64,000 nucleotides of DNA from Strigops habroptila (lineage: Eukaryota; Chordata; Aves; Psittaciformes; Psittacidae): positions 48,694,744-48,758,743 of the forward strand of contig NC_044279.2 of the NCBI RefSeq assembly GCF_004027225.2, read 5' to 3'. Positions within the stretch are counted from its first letter, which is position 1. Each line of letters starts with the position of its first letter. The notes under the pieces were generated by a model. It had not been told where the DNA came from. It saw only the letters and a list, made by a program, of their open reading frames with translations, and did not search any database. Shown piece after piece: positions 51,301 to 61,000 of the stretch. Made by a program: the position numbers and the translations under genes.

Positions 51301-54300
51301 GCAAGACAACAGTGCTCATTTAAATAATCAGAAAATATTATTTTTCCAGTATAAGTCTCAAATATTAAGCTTTTTTGTTGCTTTCCTTTTTCTTGGCTTT
51401 GCAAACACATTATATAGCTAGTGGAGGGTGACATACAGAAGTTGGTCAAAAAATGCAAACTCCAGTTTTAGCTGCAGCATCAATTCTTTCGGACTTCGGG
51501 CTACTCAGCTCCCCAAGGAATAAAGCAGTGATAATAAACCATTCCACAATGAAAAATATGCTAGCGTACTATATTGTACAATGTACAATACATTGTAGCA
51601 TATACACTCTTACACACTGAAAACTGCTTGATTTTATACAGCCACTAGCTCCTAAGCCTACTATTATGAATCATGATTTTCCACCTTAGATACAATACTG
51701 ATTTTATTAAATCTGAATATGTTTACAATTTTGCCAGTGTACAGAAACTGCAGCTTAAATAGCAGGATTCTTAACAGGATGAAATTCAGAAACTCTGCTG
51801 TAGATACAAATTATACAGGTTAACTTTAATAACTGTCCTTGTAAGTAATTAATGCTTATAATTAGTTACCAGCGAAGATGGTTTTTTTCATTTAAACCTA
51901 GCCTGCTTTATAAATTCCAGTACTTCTTCCTCAGAGAATTGACAAAGCAGAGTAAATCCTAACTGCTTCTGACACCTCCTCCATCCCTTGAACTGTTTTA
52001 GCACTACAGTTGGTATTCAGTGAATGGCTGATGTATTTAGAAGCTACCATACATTTTAAACACATGGCCAGTTCTCTACGGCAAGCCTCTGGGATGTTAA
52101 GGCTACCTTGTGCTATGTAAAAATATAAGGCTTAAGTATAAGCAGCATAAAGAAGTATAAAGGCCTGATTATTTCTGATTGCCAATATATTGTGGCAATC
52201 TTCTTTCAGGCCCTGGCAGGGCAACAGGTTACAGATCACAGCAAATTATCAAAATGCAAAATGGTTTTCATGGACCATGGTTTCTTTTGCAAAAGATATT
52301 CAAACAGTTTTTCACAACTACTGAAAGTTTATCTGCAGATTAAACATAATCAGAAAATATTGTCTCACCACTGGTCCCTGAAAAAGTCTCTGTTGAGATA
52401 ATTCTTATCTTCCATTACAGTGGCTAAAATAAAAGTGTATGCTTCTCTTTCATGCATTGTGAAATGTCAAGCAGAACTCCAGGAGTTTTCAAAGCAATAA
52501 TGCGCTGCAGACTAGCGTGTTCGTTTGGCTAAGTGGTCTCCCATAATCTGTATTCTACATCATGAAAACATTTATTCTAATTTTGCTTATGGAAGTAAAA
52601 ACCTCCATGAGCTATATTTGGTTTTGAATTTGTTCTAACCTCTCCAGTGCCTGCACAGAAGGCAGCTTCTGGTGAACATCTTCAGAATTTGAGTCAGAAC
52701 ACTGGAGAATCCAACCTAGAGAAAAAGAATGAGAGATTAGAATTAGCTGCATAAGTAAAGACTGATGTTAATGTCAATCCTGGTCTATGGCATCTGCCAA
52801 TAGAAAGTAAGGTTCATTCATATGAATACAAAGTACTGAAGCTTTGGGAATATCCTTCTTAAGATTAAACGGATTCTTTGCCTTAAAGAATACAATGGAA
52901 GAAAGAGGGAATGTGCATTTTAGGTGTCTTCAACTGAAAAATAGAAAATTATGTTTAGGAAGAAGATGGGCATCCAGAAAAATGGATTATTGAGGTAAAT
53001 TCAAGGATAGACATTCATATGAACTACCTTTACTTCCCACATCAGTCACAGGCACTGTTTGATTTGTGTACAGCCCAGGATCGCTGCTGAAAAATGCTGC
53101 ATGTAATGCAGACTCTGATTATTCTCAGCAGCAATCTGGAGAAGTTGTTGAAAAATTAAGCCATGCATCACTTTGAGCAGCAGGGGCACAGAATTCTTTC
53201 AGCGTGCATTTCTGTAAAACATCTGTGGTTGCAGCTGCACTACAGCAGGTAGATTTTACTTAGTTCACATTTGCAGCATTTATGGATGATTTCAGAAGGC
53301 CTGTGGGAGCATGGAGGAAGGAGATCCTTATCTTCTGAGGATTCTCAATTATTCTCACTCAATTTTCTAAAAAGGTGAGAAGGCCCAAGATGAATGGTCA
53401 GGATGTGATCTCTATTCAGTTTGAATATCTTCTGTTGCAATGGTTATTATCAAGAAATCCTATTACTTGATGTGAAAGTCCAAAAGAGGTGATAAAAAGT
53501 GGCTACAGACATAGACTGCTAGAGAATGGCCCAAATGATTGTTAAAATGAAGGCAGGGAAGCTCAGATTCCTTAGATTTATTGTTTCACTATGAACAAAT
53601 TGAAGAGCAAGTTAGTCAGAAACAAGAACTCAGTGGGTTAGAACTGCAGTCATAGAAATGCATAACCTGCTGCTTGGCATTCCCTTCACCAAATAAATAA
53701 TAAACCTATGATGACAGACTGAGCAAATGGAAGCTCCCAAGAGACAGGAAAGGGTAGGGACAGTTCGGTGGAAGCTGCTTGTCTCAACCCTTTAAACGTT
53801 CATCTGTGACTACGGAAACTCCAGTGACTGCCTGACAATAGAGTCCACTCACAGACCCAGTGATGGAGTGCTGAAGGGAAGTGTGCATGATCTTGAGATC
53901 ACCGAGACTGCAGAATAAAAGGGCTGCCTGTGAGCAAAGGAGCTAAAGGTGGAATCAATACTCTTGCAGACTTAATAGCTCAGAGACACCGAGAGCATGC
54001 GACTCTACAGCAAAGCATTTCAGAGACGCTGTTGCTTTGTTACAACCAGAAGAAATTGAATGCCACATTTTCAGGAGACAACACAAGAGATTGGCCATTC
54101 AGTACCTATATATTTGTTTATGGAGCTAATCCTCCATGCTAGGATGCTAGCTGTCTCTGCAGCACTTTTAACCTTCACCAGCCAAGGAACTTCAGTTCTA
54201 CAGTCCTTGTGGCACCTGACCAACTTCACAGCCAGGATTAGCAAGAAAATGCACAAATGTGCTGCCTTTTTTTTTTCCTCCCACATGGCAATGTTCTTAA

Positions 54301-56193
54301 AGAAATCCAAAAAGAGGTGCAGAGTAAGCAGTTCTTCCCTTCAGATTATCAAATTCGTCCATGTTTTGGGCAGAACTGGTATAATGCCTTATGAAGAACT
54401 TTTCAGTCAGCGCCTTAGTGTTCTCATTCAGAGCAAAATTTATTAAGTCAAACATATGTGGTCAGACAGTTTCTAGAAGGGAAAGGCTTAAAATAATATC
54501 CCAAAGCAGTTATTCACCCTGTGTTCTGCTAGCAAAGACTAGTGGACCTGCAGTGGCTATGTAGAAAACCTCGTTGGCAGATGATCAGAGATAATCAGAG
54601 AAGGACTGGGCATTTAAAAACAGATTGTATGCAAAATCCAGGGGGGGTTATTGCTTGACAATTACTTCCTCCTCATGCTAATCCATACTTTAGTTAACTC
54701 AGGCATTCAGAACAGCTGTCAAGGTACTGCGTAATTCTAACCACCTCTGCTACAAGCCATTCAGCTGAGCTGCCTGCTACTCTTACCTCTTTCCTCGTGA
54801 CTGTTGGATGAGAGTGAGAAGCTGATTGTGATGAGTGACTGGCCAGCATCATTTTGCACAGTAGGAGCTAGACAGGAAGAAAGCAGAGTGCAATGTTTAT
54901 GATCATACATGCAAATGTAAGTCAGCTTTCAAAAATACAAAACCAAAGATTATTCTTTTTTTAAAAAGAGGGACACTGCAGTAGCACCTGTACACCTGGA
55001 AAAGGCTTGACTCAAACCTATGGTTCTGCACTGAGGATTAATGACACTTGCTTAATGAAATGCTCTGGATGCAAGTATTTTTTACTGGCGCAATATGTTC
55101 TGACTATATCACTCACCTTGAAAGAGGAGACTAAAAATGCTTTGATAAATGGTTTGAAACATTGCCCAGTTTCACCGGCTTTGTTCTTCTAAGTGTTTGC
55201 GCCTCTTGCTTCAGCTGCAAAGCTATTTCATCATGTCCTAAAACAATGCTTTGCAGAGAGCTGCAGTATAACAAGCTATAAAGTGAAGCATGTTGGCCTA
55301 CCCAGCCAACAGAGAGTAGTCTTAACAGAAAGTGCTTTTTTCCCTTTTGTGGCCAAACATTACAACATAACACATTTATGCAGCACGACCTTACCTTTAC
55401 TTCCTAAAGGCGTGTTTGATGCTGCCTCAGGTTTTCTTTTTTCCTTTCTAGTGCAGGCTGGTAGAGCAAAGCTTTTCTTCTATTGTTCTTTTTTGACAGC
55501 AGTGATTTCATACTTTGTACATTTGGACCCCAGAGTATCACTCTTGACATCCTTTGAGGCTTGGTTTCTTCTGTATCTCACACTTCTGTACACTAGTGAC
55601 TTCTGGTGCCATTTACAGTAATCAACCCCCTCAGCAAGTTCTCTCCAGCTACAGGTTAGCACACTCACAAGTCTCTGAGGGAAACCAGTCTCATACCTAG
55701 CAAGCAGCTGCAACTTCTCTCCAAGTTCCTGTAACATGTTGTCAGCCACAGATTTATTCAACATGTTCAGTGGTGAGTCCCCATCTGCCTGTGGGATCAA
55801 AGATGTTTCGGAGATCTTTGGGTTTGAGTCCTCTGTAGTGGTTTTACACAGGGAATGACAAGACACTTGCTGCAACACTGGGTATTTTTCTTGTCATTTT
55901 ACCACTTAAGAAACCATCTTCATGCCTTTTTGTATGCTCACCTGTACAGATGGCACTCCTGCCTTCAACTGGACTGAGGAGAAAGAAAGCTGTATCATTA
56001 GGTGAGAGCAGTAACAGTTAAAGAACACAGAAAAGAGACCTGTTAGCTTTGCTGCCTGAAACATATACGGACAGGCTGGCAGTGCTCCCTTTCACAGTAG
56101 AGACTGAGCCACATTTCCTCCTAAGGAGGGGACTCCCAGCCCAAGCCCAGAAATACCTGCGCAGAGCAGGACGAGGAGATTTAGTGCAGCCAT
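21380..56193 (-). CDS. FAM194/C3orf20-family protein, 16-exon gene model
   Basis: Product of unknown function. Joining 16 exons gives 2,136 coding bases (711 residues plus stop) with every exon phase compatible and no internal stop. The FAM194-type domain runs over exons 6-10: [12 protein letters not shown], then [38 protein letters not shown]...RKWKWPW and [21 protein letters not shown]. The N-terminal third contains a helix then TCSWREL. The C-terminal part holds [16 protein letters not shown], a Cys/His/Trp cluster ([20 protein letters not shown]), HNVAPGMFL and [15 protein letters not shown] recognise these from memory of human C3orf20 and the ERICH6 proteins. The gene converges with VEZT and diverges from METAP2. 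Weak points are the first two exons, the exon 11 donor and the tiny last coding exon. Intron 6 is U12-type. It could be an ancient duplicate of C3orf20 or C3orf20 itself moved here; phylogeny would decide. Confidence 0.8.
21578..21720 (-). CDS. FAM194-like gene, exon 15
   Basis: 143 bases, acceptor gttctcttcgttggcag, donor gtattt, phase 0 in and 2 out. It encodes [19 protein letters not shown], then [17 protein letters not shown] and LPSDFKF. This matches the end of the C3orf20-like C-terminal unit. It lies 11.25 kb from exon 14. Confidence 0.88.
26150..26430 (+). mobile_element. Old CR1 LINE fragment, + orientation
   Basis: Reads 'cagagctccagaaaatatgacctataaagaaaggttgtgtaacctgtgcttgttt', the forward version of the CR1 'ctggagcac..tatgaagaaaggttg..ctgggcttgttt' segment. 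It continues with 'aacggtctatttt' and 'aaataacaggctttaactatag', equivalents of later CR1 positions. Heavily diverged. Confidence 0.55.
27668..27709. repeat. Short G-rich minisatellite (16-bp unit, about 2.5 copies)
   Basis: Tandem copies of ggctggggaaggggaa, then a variant copy. It has enough G runs for a G-quadruplex on the + strand, which is the non-template strand for nothing known here. Confidence 0.8.
29581..30480 (-). mobile_element. Ancient CR1 (L3-like) LINE fragment, about 0.9 kb
   Basis: The + strand follows reverse-oriented old CR1 in order. 'ctaagccatccagtatcctg' is followed by 'ggcctccacaacatcctgtggcacagagttccac' and 'gtgagaaaaagaacttccttttgtttt'. Later come 'tagagctttctcatatctcagctta' and 'atgtaaattactctgcactta..aatttcat'. 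It is 5'-truncated and has internal deletions. Such copies are also common in turtles and crocodiles, so it predates birds. Confidence 0.75.
32655..32967. repeat. Long polypyrimidine/polypurine tract, (CTTTT)n-like
   Basis: About 310 bases, almost only T and C on the + strand (irregular CTTTT/CCTTTT units with a handful of A). On the transcribed strand of the FAM194-like gene it is a GA-rich run beginning at intron position 7 after exon 14. Such mirror-like homopurine runs can form triplex (H-DNA) structures. Confidence 0.95.
32974..33090 (-). CDS. FAM194-like gene, exon 14
   Basis: 117 bases, acceptor ttgttgcttcag, donor gtatgt, phase 0 on both sides. It encodes [19 protein letters not shown] and ends [12 protein letters not shown]. 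The next exon supplies [12 protein letters not shown], restoring the family-typical P-G-M-F-L-M-Y. The intron turns into a long purine tract seven bases after the donor. Confidence 0.9.
34182..34200. repeat. Short hexanucleotide repeat (TACACT)3
   Basis: Three perfect copies in an intron; no other significance seen. Confidence 0.8.
34813..35086 (-). CDS. FAM194-like gene, exon 13
   Basis: 274 bases, the longest exon; acceptor ttctattcttcatggcag, donor gtgggt, phase 2 in and 0 out. It encodes [19 protein letters not shown], the cluster [33 protein letters not shown] and [13 protein letters not shown]. The pattern of a folded unit (Cys/His/Trp motif, a VVCV strand, a basic helix) resembles the C-terminal part of C3orf20 as I recall it. 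Confidence 0.9.
37440..37671 (-). CDS. FAM194-like gene, exon 12
   Basis: 232 bases, acceptor tggtatatttcag, donor gtaaat, phase 1 in and 2 out. It encodes [20 protein letters not shown] and then a Lys/Gln/Ser/Pro-rich, probably disordered stretch ([17 protein letters not shown]) ending SYPL. An internal gtatgc at about 37,577 could be an alternative donor. Confidence 0.8.
37805..38275 (-). mobile_element. CR1 LINE, 3' end (5'-truncated), in intron 11
   Basis: Starts with the reversed 3' terminus (attacagaatcacagactgg, then ggttggaagggacctctagtcatctag). It passes through 'tgcccattgcccctgatcctgtcac' and 'gctgaacagatccagctctctcagcc', ending near 'ggatcacctcccctgacctgct'. It has a short tandem duplication of 'catctagaggt' near 37,850 and an internal deletion after 'caacccccttgctccgcc'. 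It is the best preserved CR1 in the window and begins 134 bases from exon 12. Confidence 0.92.
38283..38681 (+). other. Unexplained 132-codon open frame on the + strand
   Basis: This frame directly follows the CR1 and lies inside intron 11 of the - strand gene. A strong acceptor-like sequence (cctcactcttcctgcccag) precedes [20 protein letters not shown]. The composition looks protein-like ([36 protein letters not shown]). I do not recognise it. It may be a decayed transposon or retroelement reading frame, or chance. No gene call is made. Confidence 0.3.
39010..39200. repeat. CAGTACA-rich segment of unknown origin
   Basis: CAGTACAG or its reverse complement CTGTACTG occurs several times (near 39,014, 39,088, 39,139 and 39,182) within 190 bases. 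Together with the open frame at 38.3 kb this may be an unclassified mobile element; the borders are unclear. Confidence 0.3.
39585..39725 (-). CDS. FAM194-like gene, exon 11 (3' end unresolved)
   Basis: The frame encodes [20 protein letters not shown] and then [20 protein letters not shown]. The acceptor gttgtcag gives the right phase. The listed lower edge is where the frame joins exon 12 correctly (..TAL-G-MDC..), but the bases after it are TCACAA, not GT. Usable GT sites nearby have the wrong phase or poor context. Options are a later donor (CA before gtaggt, near 39,538) with an unseen exon, or a damaged donor. Confidence 0.6.
43066..43177 (-). CDS. FAM194-like gene, exon 10
   Basis: 112 bases, acceptor tgctgtcttacag, donor gtaaaa, phase 0 in and 1 out. 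It encodes [20 protein letters not shown] and then [17 protein letters not shown]. An alternative acceptor 30 bases into the exon (gtaaaacag) would also keep the frame, so the 5' edge is uncertain. Confidence 0.7.
43853..43981 (-). CDS. FAM194-like gene, exon 9
   Basis: 129 bases, acceptor cactctttcag, donor gtatgt, phase 0 on both sides. It encodes [20 protein letters not shown] and then a Cys-rich [11 protein letters not shown]. The opening is the beta-rich end of the FAM194 domain. Confidence 0.9.
45729..45849 (-). CDS. FAM194-like gene, exon 8
   Basis: 121 bases, acceptor gcttgtttacag, donor gtaata, phase 2 in and 0 out. It encodes [20 protein letters not shown] followed by [17 protein letters not shown]. 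The N-x-x-G-G and R-x-W-x-W-P pattern is typical of the FAM194 domain. Confidence 0.9.
47690..47790 (-). mobile_element. Probable very old CR1 3'-end remnant
   Basis: 'ccatagagaaaggagctggaagggacttgcggaagtcactcag' resembles the reversed CR1 3' terminus (catagaa..agctggaagggacctc..aggtcat). It is short and diverged, so tentative. Confidence 0.4.
48376..48525 (-). CDS. FAM194-like gene, exon 7
   Basis: 150 bases, one base in and phase 2 out, donor gtaggt. It encodes [29 protein letters not shown] and [15 protein letters not shown]. These are FAM194-domain hallmarks: Y-P-S, then G-F/C-Y-N-x-F, then F-T-x-F-G-H-G. A second GT four bases further on (gtagat) would break the frame. Confidence 0.9.
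48526..49244 (-). other. U12-type (minor spliceosome) AT-AG intron of the FAM194-like gene
   Basis: 719 bases. The donor ATATCCTTT matches the U12 AT-type consensus at all nine positions. The branch-site match TCCTTGAT fits TCCTTRAY at 48544-48537, with its A 12 bases from the intron end, in the usual U12 range. The acceptor is TCTCATTTTAG. No GT donor near the exon end gives the family-conserved junction. Confidence 0.85.
49245..49475 (-). CDS. FAM194-like gene, exon 6 (ends at a U12-type donor)
   Basis: 231 bases from acceptor cttcctcatgtaaacag. It encodes [20 protein letters not shown], a linker ([14 protein letters not shown]) and [14 protein letters not shown], the start of the FAM194-type domain. 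The exon ends TTCATTTA and the intron begins ATATCCTTT. Without splicing, the frame hits TAA at 49246-49244. Splicing gives TA+C, a Tyr, and the family-typical I-Y-Y-P-S. Confidence 0.9.
51556..51603. repeat. Imperfect inverted repeat (hairpin) in intron 5
   Basis: The arms ATATGCTA and TAGCATAT flank a GTAC...TTGTAC / GTACAATAC inner stem with an AATG loop. It could be a cruciform or a tiny inverted-repeat element. No microRNA-like arm balance was established. Confidence 0.5.
52640..52715 (-). CDS. FAM194-like gene, exon 5
   Basis: 76 bases, acceptor cattctttttctctag, phase 1 in and 2 out, donor gttaga (weaker). It encodes [20 protein letters not shown] and then VQALE. Confidence 0.8.
54787..54867 (-). 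CDS. FAM194-like gene, exon 4
   Basis: 81 bases, acceptor ctttcttcctgtctag, donor gtaaga, phase 1 in and out. It encodes [20 protein letters not shown] and a short polar tail ending HEER. Confidence 0.85.
55617..55869 (-). CDS. FAM194-like gene, exon 3
   Basis: 253 bases, phase 0 in and phase 1 out, donor gtaaat. The acceptor (gtgttgcag) has a weak pyrimidine tract but is the one that keeps the frame. It encodes a polar region and then an amphipathic helix ([20 protein letters not shown]) followed by [18 protein letters not shown]. This resembles the N-terminal helical block I recall for C3orf20, which ends in a similar F-W-E-E-L motif. Confidence 0.75.
55942..55973 (-). CDS. FAM194-like gene, exon 2 (32 bases)
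   Basis: Very good splice sites: acceptor ctttctttctcctcag and donor gtgagc. It encodes [11 protein letters not shown], using one base from exon 1 and ending in phase 0. Confidence 0.6.
56157..56193 (-). CDS. FAM194-like gene, exon 1 (start codon, signal-peptide-like)
   Basis: ATG at 56193-56191 with G at -3 and +4, a good initiation context, followed by [12 protein letters not shown] and donor gtattt. With exon 2 the N-terminus reads [16 protein letters not shown], a short hydrophobic stretch like a weak signal peptide or anchor without an N-terminal basic residue. An in-frame upstream ATG at 56274 would add 27 residues. I do not recall such an N-terminus in C3orf20, so this exon is tentative. 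Confidence 0.5.
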
Positions 56194-57982
56194 TGCCAAG
56201 CCAGGGAGCCTCTGTGCTGACAGTGTACGCTTTAGACTATGCCTGCTGAAGTGCAATGTAATGTAATGTAACATGCTGGTTGATTTCTTCTCTCCTACGT
56301 AAAATCATTTTCTTTTGCCTCAGTAAAATGGTAATCAAATAAATCCAAAAGTTTGCTTTTTTAGATGCGACATGCAAAAGACCTTTAGATGCAATAAAAC
56401 TTCTGAGTGTCTAAAGAAGTCTTTTCCAGCAACTGCTGATTCTATATACCCCATTTTGGGATTTTTTTTGGGTTTTTTCCCAGGTTTTTTTTTTCCCCAG
56501 GGAACACTGATCTTCCATGATTGACAGAGGACCATCTTTATTTTAGTTTAATTAGAGGACTGCCAATGTGGAAAATTTATTAACAAGTTTTAGAGTTTTA
56601 AAATCTAAAATACAAATAAATTTTACCAAAAAAGTCTTAGTCCTCAAGCCTCTAACCACACACAAGTTTAGCTGTAACCACATTGTTACCCTGCTCCAGT
56701 TTCAGTGGTAGCTTCTTACACTCTTGAAGTAGTGTGCACACAAATGTGTTCATAGATGGAAACAAACTGGAGTAAATTTCTGAAATTCAAAAGCAAGTTA
56801 GGCAAAACAAAACAAAAAAAAATCAGTTTAAAGCAAGTGGGATGAAACCTGAATTTAAAACCCAGTTATTCAGAGAAGTCACATCCCAGAGGAATGCTGT
56901 GAACACCAGCTCCCAATGCATTAGTCAGTAGACATGAACTTCATGAAATCCACAGAGCTCTGCACCTGGCAATGTTGCTGTTGTTCAGTTCATGCCAAAA
57001 CAGTGAACAAGGCTATTATGTGGCATTCTTTAACTAACTGCTTATGGTTTGTATGTTAAATATATTAAACTCATGAAATGCTGACAGCAGAAGTGAACAT
57101 TAGGTACTACACCTCAGAGAATTAGGTATAGGACACTGTCACCTTCTCACTTGTCTCCCTCTGCTCGCACTGTGTGGCAGGGTGACAGCTCTGGTCATGT
57201 GCCTCCCCCATCTCTCCTGTTCTGCCTTGGCGACATCTACCTTGGGACTCCTTTTTGTGCCTTCTCTGGAAAACTAGTTGACAGAAACCTCCCTGCTCCC
57301 ACCACTACTGGTGTCACACTATTTATTACCTGGGAGTAAAGCCAGCAGGAAGATCTGCAGTGAAATATGAAGACAATTCTGGTATCTTCTTGCCCTTCTC
57401 TTTAATTCTAGTTTCCATCATCTACAACAAAATGAATGTTTCCAATATAAGATTGGAAGAGGTGTACAGAGAAAGAGAAAAGTAGAATATCCTGACTATA
57501 AAAGAAATACCTGGTCAAAGAAATATACAGATCCTGCCTCCAGTGCTGCAGCTGTAAACATTGCTTCCACTACTCCCTAGAATGAAGAAGGGGTGGAGCA
57601 CCCCAGAGGAAAATAGTTATGTCAGCAGGCTGTGAGAAAGAAACTGTTTATGTTTTTTTAAACCAGCAGGGAAACTGAGGAACTACCTTCTGCATGAGGC
57701 CTTGAAAATCTGTTTCAAATAATACAGGAACTAGTACCACACGAATAGGAATACATTAATGCATCCACGGATTAAATTATATGAAGTTGATTACAAACCT
57801 GAAGACCAAAATATCAGGTTTTGACAATTTAGGTTCATACTACTCTAAACTAGTGTTTTCATGAGATAAGACCTACAATTATCTCTGAGGATAGGCAATG
57901 TCTCAGTTTGTTATCTGACAAAAAGACCACTGCTTGCATCTGCAGTTATGACTCAGTGAGTACATCAATAAATGCGTTTACT

Positions 57983-58005
57983 AAAAAAAAAAAAAAAAAG
58001 GGGGG
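57983..58005. repeat. A17-G6 homopolymer pair
   Basis: Seventeen A followed by six G, with no recognisable retroposed body upstream. It may be a slippage-prone site in assembly. Confidence 0.9.
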
Positions 58006-61000
58006 AGGTTTTATGACTCTATGATAAAAATAAAAAAATTATTTGAAAGATACCAGTGTGGGGACCTCTGTGCAACCTTCCATCCCCTACCAAGACTGCA
58101 CACAGGCACAGGGGTATGCTGTGAGAGAGACGCTCACTGTAGTACATCCTTCTGCACATATCTGCATACACACCTAATGCACTAGTTCCTTATCACAGGA
58201 ATATAAGGAGTCTTTTTGAAGCACTGGTCCAGATAATGGCTTGTTTTGTTTATGTGAATCTTGTCACTTAAAAGCAATTTTAAAAATTAGCTTCAGAGGA
58301 GGCAATAAACTGACTTATTTTTGTATTTCACAGCATGCATCTATTCATGTGAACTGAAAAGCACTTGCTTTGTCCCAGTCTGAGTGCCCAAACAGCAGTC
58401 TGTGCTTCTCAAGGTGACTTTCAGCAGCAAGAGAGATGGAATTTGCTTCTTTTCAGAAGCACGTATTGCATCCTTTGAAAACCTGTCCTCCAAAGGACAC
58501 AGATGTTGTGACACTAGCTGATAAGAGCCAATATGTTTGGTTCATGGCTGACAGACTGTAATCAAACCAGTGTTTGGTAAAAAAAAAGAAATTGCTAAGG
58601 AGCGTGGAAAGAAGTTCACAGCGAATAGTGCTAAATGTGAATTTTTTGGCTGCTTTTGTCACCTCTAACTTTGACTTAGCTACTTCATCCAGATTTTAAA
58701 TAACATCTTAGAGAAGGTTTCAGAATTAAGGAAGCCCTTTACCCTGCTCATGTTAATGAATATACTTTTAGGTGACAGCTATCATTCCCATAGTAAATGC
58801 TATGGCTGATGATGGCTGAGGAAGTACAAGTGTCCTTTGTCCTCAGCAATTGGTGAGGGGGAATATCTTTCCTTCTAGAGTTCATAAGACATATTTGCTC
58901 TCACGCAAGAAATATTTTCTCTGACCACATCCAGCCTCTAGGCCTGATATTCTAGTCATAGAAATTGGCTCATTGATTTCAGCAGGTTTTTAGAACTGAG
59001 TACGGACTATGAGTTTTAGCCCTAAGCCAGGAAAAAAAGAGTATTAAAGTGTCATAAACACATAAACAATGGCATCAGTCCCAGAAATAACACCAGAAAC
59101 AAATATAATATCTATCTGATCAACTTGGGACTGATACACACCACTTACTCCCTAGTCATCCTTCCTCCCCCTCTTTCCAGGATTAAACCGCAACTGTCAG
59201 AAACAGCTCCCCCACTCCACTCTATGCCATTTCTTGACACATACAGCTTGAAAAGAAAACAGAAAAGAAAATATAACATACCCTGAAAAAAGTCTTTTCC
59301 TGAAGATCATAACTTCTTATGCTAGGAACACAGTGCAATGGGAGGTGCCTTCTTGGAAAAAAAGAAGAGGTGGGTCTCTGTGTTAAAGAGTTTTAAGTCC
59401 TGCTGCTTAGTTACCACATGTTTTGGACTGCATTCAGCCCTTCCCTTAACTCCCTGGCCACTGCCTGCCTTTGTCCGTGAGGCTGCTTAGGAAAAAAGAA
59501 TAGCCACTGTGAGAAAATAAAAAAACCCAGTACCTCTCTCCAGCTAAAAATGGTATTCACATGTCTCTTCTGGCCTATGGCCTGTCTGACACTGTCTTCT
59601 TATCATGCTGCCTAGTATAGCATGAAATTGGAAAACCTAGCATTCATTAATATAATGTGTATTAAGTGCTAGGAACAGCTGACTGGCAATAACAGAAGGA
59701 GGACAAAAATATCTGAGCTAGTAAGGGCATGCTACAAGATGTGACTCTCTGCTTCTAAGAGACCAGATCCTCTTAAAAGCAGGCAGGTAGGGAACGTGAA
59801 ATCCAGATGTCAGTCTGCTGATGTTACTGTTTGCTTTCTTAATGCAGTCAGTCCAGCTTCTTACTCCCACTTTTTTTTCACACAGCATTCATATTTTTGC
59901 ATGCTAGTTACCATGCTATTATGCTGTTAGCTATCTATCTGTACTGTCTTATATCGAGCATAACACTAATTCTGGGTCCGGAAGTAGTGTAACCTGGAAG
60001 GTGCTTAACTTTGCTCCATCCAATGTGCCATCTTCTCTGCAAAACTATTGAACAGCTTATGGAATGCTCCTGGGTCCAGTTAACAGCACCTCAAACTGCA
60101 GCGACACATTGTTAATCCTGCCTCTTCTGCCTCACTGCTGGTTTTCTTCTCACTCTGCTAGGTTTCATACATATTCTTTGTTAAATGAAGTGTGACTCCC
60201 CTCTACAATTTCTTCACAGACTACTTTTTTAAGGAAAGGAGGCTTATGCAAATGTTCCATTTCAGCCATATTTGGCAGAATAACACAACCAAAGATAATT
60301 ATGCCTGAACACACTTTGTGAAAATCAGCAGCTGGGTATATGATAGAGGCCCAAGGAAGTATCCCCACCTAAAGAGAGACAGGCCAAACTCTGCTGAACT
60401 GTGTGGCAGCAGTCAGCTGGCCAACTGCACATATGCTAATACAACATAAGCCATCTCTTTCTCTCAGTTCGGGTATCACAAGGATTATAAACGGTGCTGG
60501 AGTCATTCTGGGGAAGAAAGAAACAACCCTCTGAGAAAACTAGCTTTATTAATTCAGCTGATTACAGAAATATTTGTTCTGCTTGTTGCCCTTTTTCCTC
60601 TGATGCCCTTATTTCTCATGTCTGCAGTCTCTGCACCACATGTATTCTTACCTGCCTTATTTTTCCTTCATCTATTTCTGGTCAGTATCTCTCCTTCCAT
60701 ATCGCTTTCAGGTTCTGTAGACTTCATGCCCTCCTTTATCTATGACTTCAGTTTTAGAGTCAACAAAATCCATGGTCTGGCAACTTGTCTTGTTTTGGCA
60801 CACAGCTGAGTGAAAGCATCAGAATCACAAGTTTGTAACTCTCTTCTTCAATCTGTCAAAGGCACCAAAGGGAATACACAGAGGGGTAAGAACAGGCTGG
60901 TATATGAGAGGCTGATGGATTAAAATCAAACACAAAAGCAGAAACACTGCTATAGAATCTCTTGAGACCATTACAGTGCCGAGCTACAATAAATATACAA

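Noticed and set aside
53930..54446. Two + strand frames of 70 and 128 codons
   Set aside because: Antisense to an intron of the gene model, with no supporting signal.
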